DNA from: Dichotomocladium elegans
Lineage: Eukaryota > Mucoromycota > Mucoromycetes > Mucorales > Lichtheimiaceae
Assembly (NCBI GenBank): GCA_025716815.1
Contig: JAIXMN010000080.1
Coordinates: 1-28,277 of the forward strand
Reading direction: 5' to 3'
Length of the DNA: 28,277 nucleotides
A model generated the notes under the pieces. It saw only the letters and a list, made by a program, of their open reading frames with translations. It was not told the origin of the DNA and made no database searches. Made by a program: the position numbers and the translations under genes. Positions 19,628 through 26,666 of this stretch are shown here, in pieces; position 1 is the stretch's first letter, and each line of letters starts with the position of its first letter.

Positions 19628-19700
19628 GGGGATGTAGCTCAAATGGTAGAGCGCTCGCTTAGCATGCGAGAGGCACTGGGATCGACGCCCAGCTTCTCCA
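19628..19700 (+). tRNA. tRNA-Ala (AGC), intact, target of the retroelement array
   Basis: 73 bp folding as a full cloverleaf: acceptor GGGGATG/CTTCTCC, D arm GCTC/GAGC, anticodon stem CTCGC/GCGAG with loop TTAGCAT (anticodon AGC), T arm CTGGG/CCCAG with loop ATCGACG. G3 faces T70, the G3:U70 pair that is the known identity element for alanyl-tRNA synthetase. Position 6 is a T:T mismatch. The internal A box (TAGCTCAAATGG) and B box (GGATCGACGCC) are present, CCA is not encoded, and there is no intron. Every element in the array sits between A14 and A15 of this sequence. Its 5' end touches the LINE-B 5' end, so the tRNA and LINE-B are divergent. Confidence 0.95.
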
Positions 19701-19702
19701 AC

Positions 19703-19708
19703 TTTTTT
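19703..19708 (+). terminator. Pol III T-run terminator of tRNA-Ala
   Basis: Six T's two bases after the end of the tRNA. A run this long is a normal Pol III terminator and supports the tRNA being a functional gene. Confidence 0.8.
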
Positions 19709-20332
19709 CACTGTAGTACGTTTCTACTGTTATCACTTTCCGGATTATCTTATAATTTTGTCAACCTTTTGAGGCCTTTCTTTCGTCTATTCAGTACATT
19801 TATTGAACTGACCAATCAGATTGCAGCATTTACAACCAACAACTACATTTCTACATTCAAGATCTCTAGTCATCGATCAACCCATGACGATCGAATTACA
19901 AACCAAGCATGGGACTAACTGGTCAACCATCGTGGCCAAAGGTTTAAAAAAAAAAAAAAACCAAAGTACCCCTTCCTCGAAGTCAGTTTGATATTTCAGG
20001 AAAGAAAAAAAAAAAAGAGTTGTACACTGTCGAAACTATTTTCGAAGAACCTGAGGTCGGTGAATACCTCCGTTCTCAGCGTATACAATCCCATTGTACA
20101 GACCGCTCTCATGCCCGGAGCTGTTACACCGATTACTGTAATAAAAATTCACGCAGACTTGCGAGGTATCACTCTTTTCTGCGTGGTGTAACAGATATTT
20201 GCACGAAAATTTCCAGCACGCAAGTGTACCATTCACCTTGCAGATTTGTATGGTACCAATCAGTCTGCACCGGCTTTCTTGCAAATAAGACGTATTTGCA
20301 TGCTGCTATGCACTTTTGCAACAACACTTTCA

Positions 20333-20415
20333 TGCCTCTCTCTCTTTTTTTTTTTTTTTTTTATTATTTTTTTTGTTCATTTTTCTTTTTCTTTTTTCTT
20401 TTTTTTTTATTTAAA
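20333..20415. repeat. Pyrimidine (T-rich) low-complexity tract
   Basis: About 80 bases of almost pure T with a few C, G and A. May be an old retroposon tail on the minus strand or simple slippage; nothing decides between them. Confidence 0.7.
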
Positions 20416-20618
20416 AAGATACCAATTATGATGCATTTGCATTTTCCAAATTACATTAACGATTGACCAAGCTTATAATTAGGACTTCGATCAGTCAATT
20501 CATAGATTCATTCACGAATATTCAAACTTTTAGAGGACAGTGTGTCACGTTCTGACCTCTAATTCATATAACAATCTGAGAAACAATCCAGATTTACTGC
20601 CTTTACCAGTTATAGTGT

Positions 20619-20676
20619 ACTGGAACAAATAAGATTCCAGGCACACTGGGACAAATAAGATTTCATCAGGCACACT
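20619..20676. repeat. Imperfect tandem direct repeat, about 30 bp twice
   Basis: ACTGG(A/G)ACAAATAAGATT, then a short variable part and CAGGCACACT, occurs twice back to back with the final ACT shared. Function unknown. Confidence 0.6.
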
Positions 20677-20807
20677 TCAACCTTACTGGTAATCTAGATA
20701 TATCTCAGTGGCGTTGTACAATTCATTAACAGGAACAATATTACTCGGTTGTCACTACTACTTTCTTAATTCCACTATAAGCTCAGATTAACCTCGCAGG
20801 TTAAAGT

Positions 20808-20846
20808 GTAATATATGCCTACACATCCAATTTTGAAACTCAATTC
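20808..20846 (+). repeat. Left arm of a 2.3-kb-spaced inverted repeat (possible Merlin TIR)
   Basis: TATATGCCTACACAT (15 bp perfect) followed by a weaker match ending ACTCAAT is found inverted at 23107-23143. The pair brackets the Merlin-like transposase, so they may be its terminal inverted repeats. I could not confirm element ends or an 8-9 bp target duplication. Confidence 0.4.
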
Positions 20847-21328
20847 TACCCCAGATACTATAGATAGTAGTCGGACGTTGGAATATAGTGGCAATTAAAT
20901 CTCAACCTCGTTGGGTACTATATATGGTAATGGAAGATTGAAGCATATACAATAGTTTTAATACTACAAGTGAAGTTTTTATTTTGAAGGCTCTTCGAAA
21001 AGAGTTGTCAGTTGGCTAATCTATAAAGCTCTAGGTAATCATAATTTAAAGTAATTTTGATGTACATAATATATATGGCTGTGATGATAATCCAAAGAAT
21101 TATAAGTAAATAGTCAAGCTTGTTATCAATTTTCCAGAAGCACCATCTATTATGATAGAAAATAGTTCAATTCTGAAGTATATCCTTTATTTACTATTCA
21201 AAATAAACTTGAGGCCTTAACGTCACAGTGGACTATAGCCTCCGAAGCACTTCGTCCAATCAGAATCGCCTAATCATTGTTGACGGGACTTGAACGACAT
21301 TAAAACCAATGCCGATAATGGATGACCC

Positions 21329-21535
21329 CAAGTAGCTCAGTTGTTAGCACTAATGACTGGGATTCGTAAGGTCGCCGGTTCGAATCCTGCTGTGTTCACT
21401 TTGTGCTGCCTGGGTCTTATGACTGTCTAGAAAGCTTTAAGCTGCCTGGGTCATAAGACTGTCTAGAAAGCCTAAAACCGTGTTCACTTCGGGGGCACCG
21501 CTGCACAGTAGACACAGTAAGGATTCGAGCCACCT
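21329..21535 (+). repeat. tRNA-derived fold-back (SINE-like) repeat
   Basis: Begins as a tRNA-like head with A box TAGCTCAGTTG (21333-21343) and B box GGTTCGAATCC (21377-21387). A loop CTGGGAT would give anticodon GGG, but the acceptor strands do not pair. The B box and about 30 downstream bases recur inverted at the other end (GGATTCGAGCC at 21521-21531 and neighbours). Between them is a 31-bp direct repeat pair (21405-21435, 21441-21471). It looks like a short fold-back or SINE-type repeat, not a functional tRNA. A tRNA pseudogene is the alternative. Confidence 0.5.
21405..21471 (+). repeat. Two 31-bp direct repeats with an inverted 8-bp core
   Basis: GCTGCCTGGG...ACTGTCTAGAAAGC occurs twice, 5 bp apart. 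The copies are identical except that the core is TCTTATGA in the first and its reverse complement TCATAAGA in the second. Confidence 0.75.
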
Positions 21536-21734
21536 TTTTTTTATCAGTGTATGTAGTGCATGTAGCTTTTAGAGAGTATATTTAAGAAAATTTGCAAATA
21601 AGTTTTGTTAAACAAAAAAAAAAATAAACAAAGAAAAAATAGGTTTTGTAAAAAAAAACAAAAAATCAAATGCATCTACAGTAAATAAAAGTTATGTATG
21701 TACAAGTTTTAACTACTTATGCTAATTTTTTTTT

Positions 21735-22963
21735 TTATTCATTATCAGAATCAGATGTATCATCTGATGCAGAAGCATCATCAAACAAACGGGTACTATT
21801 AATGTTTTCTGAATCATCAATTTCCTCATCGGATTCATAACCAAATCTGGTCCAAATATCATCTTCTAAATCGACAAAATCATCATTTTCTACATCATTA
21901 AATGAAATGGTTTTAAGAGCATGTATTAAACCACTCCATATATCGTTTCGATGTTTTTTTCGCCAGATATATTCGATTAGTTTCCATGGCACCATTTGCT
22001 TTGTTCGATGGCGAGGGCGTATGTTGATTTTAATACCATTCCATACACCTAATTTATAAATAAAAAGTAAATAAATCGAATTTTCTTCTCTTAAATAAAG
22101 TAATTACCTTCAATAGTATTTGTGTGGATATTTCCAGCACGTACAAACTGTTGAGAATGGTTAATTGACTCATGAAGAAAATGACAACCTTCAATATTGG
22201 GTATGTTATCGTAAGCACGCCAACAATCAGATATATAATCGATCCAGGAAGAATAAATCGTTTAATGATTCTCTCTAACGTGGCGGCTGTCCGATCGTGT
22301 ACGATGGTCAGAAAGACTTTTTTCTCTTCAGTTCTTTCAACACCACCGAAAACCCAAACTCCTTCAACATGATGTCCTCGATGATACTTTCGTTTGCCAA
22401 ACTTGGATTCATCGATTTCAACAACTATACCTTCACCACCTATAAAAAACTAGTTAATACAGAATGTAGTTTTTTAGTTTTAATATTACTTACCAATCAT
22501 TATATCGCTTCAACAATATCAGCTTCAATTAACTTGTATATTTTTTTTATTATTCCAGAAATAGTTCTGGATTTAATCTTGCTGTTTGACGTATATGGGC
22601 CAAGTTCGAATCTGTAGCCCAGCACCAAATAACATAAAGAATTTTATTTATAGGTGCCTTTAAATTGTAAAAGAAGGAACCTTTTCGTAAAGTAACTTCA
22701 CTTCTATTACAACAATTTCTTCTTGGACACTTCCAATAAAAACCACGATCTGTTTTCCATTGTAGTGTCATATTTGTACCATTACGGCATTGCATTGATT
22801 CATAAAATACTCCTTGTGAACGAAGATATCTATATTTACGAGTAAATAAATATGATACTCAACAAAAAAAAAAAAAAAGAAATCCAATAAACTTACTGAA
22901 AAGTATATCTAGGAGTTACTAAAATCGAATCATATCATCAAAGCTGGGAGCTAAAGTACGCAT
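21735..22963 (-). pseudogene. Merlin-type (IS1016/IS1595-like) transposase, intron-containing, decayed
   Basis: Cut-and-paste DDE transposase of the Merlin superfamily, on the minus strand. Proposed pieces: start ATG at 22961-22963 (MRTLAPSFDDM); intron 22830-22896 (GTAAGT...TAG); a zinc-binding N-terminal region (MQCRNGTNMTLQWK...YWKCPRRNCCNRSEVTLRKG); intron 22440-22493; the catalytic core with VVEIDESKFGKRKYHRGH (first D), HVEGVWVFGGVER and DCWRAYDNIPN (second D); NTIEG before intron 22049-22107, continuing GVWNGIKINIRPRHR. The C-terminus (21735-21995) is acidic and Ser/Asp-rich, ending at TAA. Frame is lost by single bases near 22935, 22590, 22505 and 22228, so it is inactive unless these are sequencing errors. 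The IS1595-like fold is recognised from the motif order, not from a search. Confidence 0.75.
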
Positions 22964-23993
22964 TTTTTCAACAAAAGTTATTATATGTAAATGAGAAGAC
23001 TCTAAGAAGTAGTAGGTTATGAAGTTAAGTGAAGTAAAAAGAAACGAAAAAGAAAGCATTTATTCTTTTTAAATTGCGCTTCTTAAAAAAAACCCTTCGG
23101 TGTTTGGATTGAGTCTAAATTTTTATGTGTAGGCATATACTGCAACAGATCCACCTCGCATTCATATAAAAGACCATTCAATTTCTAAACCAAAATAAAA
23201 TCATCCAAGAACTATTGTTCGGTCTCGCTGACTCACTCAGTCTCTATATCTAAAACTTATTAAATTATAACTCCTGATATCTAAGAATACCACAATTTTA
23301 TAGTACTGGCAGCAATAAAACAGATAGCGAAAGATTTGATTGTATTTCTGTGAACTTTATAATATAGTAGGCAAATCAGCTAAGTGTTTTAGCTGCGATT
23401 GCCAACATCTGAAAATAATCTTGGTTCTGAATGAACCTTTCCGTTCTATATATACATATATGTAAAGGAGCGATACTGAAGCAAAACTACAGCACTTTGC
23501 TAACTGTGTGATTTCCGTTTGACATGGCTACATAAATCAATCATTTAAATTTGAAGTAGCAATGCTGACTTATAGTTGTTGAACATCGTTTGCTGTTATA
23601 AGTTTTGCGAGCTTTTCAGTCTTCTAAAAAAATAAAAAGATAAATAATAGACAGGTATGAAGAAAACAAAAAGGAAAAAATAGCTAATGAAAACTGGAAT
23701 GACTAGTTGGCATTGACTAAAGTTTATTTTATACAGGTAGATAGCAAAAATTGACTTTTGAAGAGAATCGTTACAGATGAGTAATTGCAAAGTAAATGCT
23801 CGTTGTATATGTATTGCTAAAGCTTTATTTTTAACAATGATGAGATAAAAACGAAAAAGGTAAAGGAAGAAAAAAGACAAATTCTGCTGTGTACCAGCTT
23901 AAATTAGAGCCATATTATTTCCTTTTTTTTTTTCTTTTCACATTTGCTTATTTATTCACTTTTACTTTTTTTAAAGCACTATCAATACTTTTG
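22964..23993. other. AT-rich intergenic DNA, no supported gene
   Basis: Includes the right inverted-repeat arm (23107-23143) and a TATATATACATATATGTA palindromic patch near 23451. No ORF with recognisable coding character. Confidence 0.45.
23107..23143 (-). repeat. Right arm of the 2.3-kb-spaced inverted repeat
   Basis: Reverse complement partner of 20808-20846; ATGTGTAGGCATATA is the perfect core. About 145 bp upstream of the proposed Merlin start codon. Confidence 0.4.
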
Positions 23994-24277
23994 TACAGTG
24001 CTGCTATTAACCGGCTCACAAAAATATAAAATGATCTGTACAGTGCAATAATTACGTCAGAGCTACGAAATAAAGACCACTAGATAGCCCAAACGTCATA
24101 GTATAAGAAAGGAAGAATGACGTAATCATATATTGTTACACAAAGCTGCAAATAAAAAAAACTTGATTTTGGACTAAATGTAAAATGATACAAATATGAT
24201 TCAGTGTACCTTAAACTCTATTTTAGCGTACCTGATGCAATGATAACGTATCATTATGATGTAGAGAAGCTGAAAAA

Positions 24278-24285
24278 TATATAAA
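24278..24285 (+). promoter_or_regulatory. TATA box of Tc1 element 1 transposase
   Basis: TATATAAA about 68 bp before the ATG, in an otherwise AT-rich but structured leader with a pyrimidine-rich stretch (24308-24350) where transcription could begin. Confidence 0.45.
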
Positions 24286-24352
24286 GGCGACATTTTTACA
24301 CAGTTTTCCTCATTACACTCTCACTTTTATCTCTCACAACTACTTCTCTACA

Positions 24353-25374
24353 ATGCCATATAAACTCAGTAACGACAAACGAAATGACGTCATTTCAATG
24401 ATCAAGGCCGGAAAGGGTACTAAAGACATTGTACAAGCCACTGGAGTGTCTAAAGCCCAAGTTGTTCGCATGAAAAAAGAACATGATCCTGATCGCATTA
24501 AATCTCGTGGTGGTAGAGTCAGTATTGTGTCCAATTACACAAAGCGAGTCATATCTTTTAGAGTCCGAAAAGGTTTCTTATTATCAGCAAAAGATGTCCA
24601 AAGATATCTGTGGTCTCTTGGTTACAAATTTCAATACTCTTCCACAACAAGACTCATGAGATCCCTTGGCCTTAATTCTCTGTATAAAAAAAAGAAGCCT
24701 TTAATCAAGAGAATCAACCAGAAAAAGCGATTGCAATGGGCCAAAAAACACCGTGACTGGACTGTAGAGGACTGGAACAAGGTTATATTTTCCGACGAAA
24801 CCAAAATTAATAGATGGGGATCAGATGGAGCTCAGATTACGTGGAAGCATAAGGACGACCCACTTCGACCCCATAATTATCAGACTCAATTAAAAGGTGG
24901 CGGAGGCTCAATGATGGTTTGGGGATGCATGACATCATTAGGAGTAGGTTACGCATGCCGTATTATCGAGTATCCATGAATTCAGAACTGTACACCCATA
25001 TCTTGGCTACTTCGTATAAGGATACACTTGAGTACTTTGGTCTTAGCAACGAGGAAGTCATCTTTCAACAGGACGGAGACTCAAAACACACCTCGCAATA
25101 CACAAAAAAATGGCTTGCAGACAATGGAATAAGGTATATTGAAGACTGGCCACCAAATAGTCCCGATTTAAATCCGATTGAACACCTTTGGCACCATGTC
25201 AAGTTGAAGTTAGATGCATACGACACTAAGCCCAGAAATATGAATGAATTGTGGGATAGATTCGATAAAGAATGGAATAAATTCACTAAAGATGACATGA
25301 AGAAGTATTACGAAAGCATGCCCAAAAGAATCGAAGAAGTCATCAAGGCTAAAGGTGGATATACTAAGCGCTAA
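24353..25374 (+). pseudogene. Tc1-like transposase 1 (DD35E spacing), one frameshift near 24967
   Basis: About 340 codons. The N-terminus has two helix-turn-helix units (MPYKLSNDKRNDVISM, DIVQATGVSKAQVVRMKKEH) that bind the TIRs. The catalytic triad is D in VIFSDETKINRWG, D in FQQDGDSKHTS and E in SPDLNPIEHLWHHVK, with 35 residues between the second D and the E. The end ESMPKRIEEVIKAKGGYTK is shared with the second element's transposase. One base is missing after ATTATCGAG (about 24967), splitting it into 24353-24979 and a second frame to 25374. No other damage is seen. AATAAA at 25466-25471 is a likely polyadenylation signal. Confidence 0.9.
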
Positions 25375-25579
25375 TGTTTTGTAGCCTGATTGATTTTACA
25401 GTCATTTTTACATTTTTTCATATTCCGCCCAAATTTCCTAAATAGTATTTTATAAAATTTTGTTCAATAAAACTATGTTACTTAAGCAATATTCACTCAA
25501 AATTTGAAGAGTCTAGCTTCATTTCTGCAGAAGTTATCTTAAATTATATTTTTGTGAGCCGGTTAATAGCAGCACTGTA

Positions 25580-25980
25580 ATATCTTCCAACTCTACTTTG
25601 ACTTTTAAAGCTGTCATTCACTTCGTTCGACTGCTTGAATGCTCAATTACGTGTCAAATGGACCGATGAAATCTTTAAACTGATTAGTTTCTTTTCCTCC
25701 TTGTTCAACACGCTCCTTTTCAACAAAGTTATACTCGACTATGCGACGACTATACAATGGCAGAGAAAGTAAACTTGTACGATCGGATTGAGTGAGAGAG
25801 GCAGCATAACTTGTATTTGATTTTTATTGAACTATTTTTATGAATGTAAAAAACCACAACTACTGTACAATTTGAAAGATAAGCAATATGGAGACAATAG
25901 TAATCTTTTTAACGTGCGAGACGATGCTTGGTTTTGGAATGATGGCTTTATTGTAGATTGATTATATGAATCGAACAAGT
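25580..25980. other. Short intergenic region between Tc1 element 1 and the two-exon gene
   Basis: AT-rich, no recognisable ORF, RNA or repeat. Confidence 0.45.
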
Positions 25981-26463
25981 TTAAAGAGTAAAAAGGTTTC
26001 TAAAGTCACCAGCATTTTTTAACAAGACAGGATCAATAACATCCCCGGGATATATCACCGATTTGTATGCTTCAACGTCGACTTTGTTGCTTGGAAGAAT
26101 GTTGAAGGTGCTTATGAGACCAACAGGACAAAGGATATCAGTCGTTTCAAACACAACGTACTTCTTGTTGATATCAGTTATTGGTTTGGCCTTTGGCACG
26201 TTGAAATTTGATGATATGCAGCCATCATAGACTTCTCCAAGAACAAAGTGACTTTCGCGGTTGGGCTCGATCAAGTATTTAAAAAAAACAAGTACTTTGG
26301 CAATATACCAGCAAGTTTCAACGCGGGACGGATGACTAACATATATAAAATGTAAGTAAACTGTAAATATGAACGAGAGGAATATATAGAAATGTAGTTT
26401 AGCTTACCCATTTCTGTAAATAGTATGTGCATATTTGAACATTACATAGTATCGGTCTTTCAT
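25981..26463 (-). CDS. Two-exon gene or gene fragment, function unknown
   Basis: Proposed exon 1 at 26408-26463 (ATG at 26461-26463, MKDRYYVMFKYAHTIYRNG) and exon 2 at 25981-26335, joined by a 72-nt intron with GTAAGC donor and TTAG acceptor; the phase fits (exon 1 ends with two bases of a Gly codon). The 136-aa product contains HPSRVETCWYIAKVLVFFKY, FVLGEVYDGCISSNFNVPKA, KKYVVFETTDILCPVG and YPGDVIDPVLLKNAGDF. No signal peptide or membrane segment is clear. The pattern 'R...YIAKVLVFFKY...FVLGEVY' resembles the C-terminal region of some large fungal transposase-associated proteins, but this is only an impression. It may be the 3' end of a longer gene. Exon structure is by eye. Confidence 0.5.
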
Positions 26464-26604
26464 AATGTTTTTTTGTTTATATTTGTGAAGCTGCGAATGA
26501 TATGTGACATGTTGAAGATTCATTCTAGAAGAATATCGAATTTGGTAGGACTGTTGAACTGGTGTAAAGCGAACCTCCTTTTTACTGATATTTTTAATTC
26601 TAGC
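26464..26604. other. Short AT-rich spacer before Tc1 element 2
   Basis: No feature beyond a possible promoter for the minus-strand gene. Confidence 0.35.
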
Positions 26605-26666
26605 TACAGTGACTCACAAAAATGGCTCAATGTTTCTGCATTTTGCGGTTTTTTCACTGTAGCTAG
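26600..26666. repeat. 13-bp perfect inverted repeat overlapping the left TIR of element 2
   Basis: CTAGCTACAGTGA (26600-26612) and TCACTGTAGCTAG (26654-26666). The palindrome includes 5 bases outside the element on the left. Confidence 0.7.

Larger units (their letters stand above)
19709..20807. other. AT-rich intergenic DNA, no supported gene
   Basis: Contains poly(A) runs near 19946 and 20005, a long pyrimidine tract (20333-20415), a 10-bp inverted repeat (CTGTTACACC near 20122 and GGTGTAACAG near 20183), and a direct repeat at 20619-20676. ORFs here are short, low-complexity, or lack any family resemblance. Base composition changes sharply at the tRNA, from GC-rich LINE DNA to AT-rich DNA. 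Confidence 0.5.
23994..25579 (+). mobile_element. Tc1/mariner element 1, complete with perfect 34-bp TIRs
   Basis: Both ends are visible: the left TIR (23996-24029) and right TIR (25544-25577) are exact inverted copies over 34 bp, starting CAGTGCTGCTATTAACCGGC, and flanked by TA (23994-23995 and 25578-25579), the family's target duplication. It carries one transposase gene. Perfect TIRs suggest a recent insertion. Confidence 0.93.

Noticed and set aside
19625..19918. A 97-codon plus-strand ORF starting at the tRNA
   Set aside because: It begins in the tRNA-Ala gene and runs on into AT-rich DNA; no family resemblance. The tRNA explains the first part.
20020..20466. 148-codon plus-strand ORF (MYTVETIFEEPEVGEYL...)
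   Set aside because: The second half is Phe/Leu/Ser encoded by the pyrimidine tract; the first half matches nothing I recognise and has no splice or start evidence. An overlapping minus-strand ORF is no better.
21333..21400. Functional tRNA-Pro(GGG)
   Set aside because: The anticodon loop would fit, but acceptor strands do not match and the anticodon and T stems each have a mismatch; an inverted partial copy follows. Treated as tRNA-derived repeat.
23596..23880. 94-codon minus-strand hydrophobic ORF
   Set aside because: Phe/Tyr-rich product of AT-rich DNA; no start context, splice sites or homology signal.
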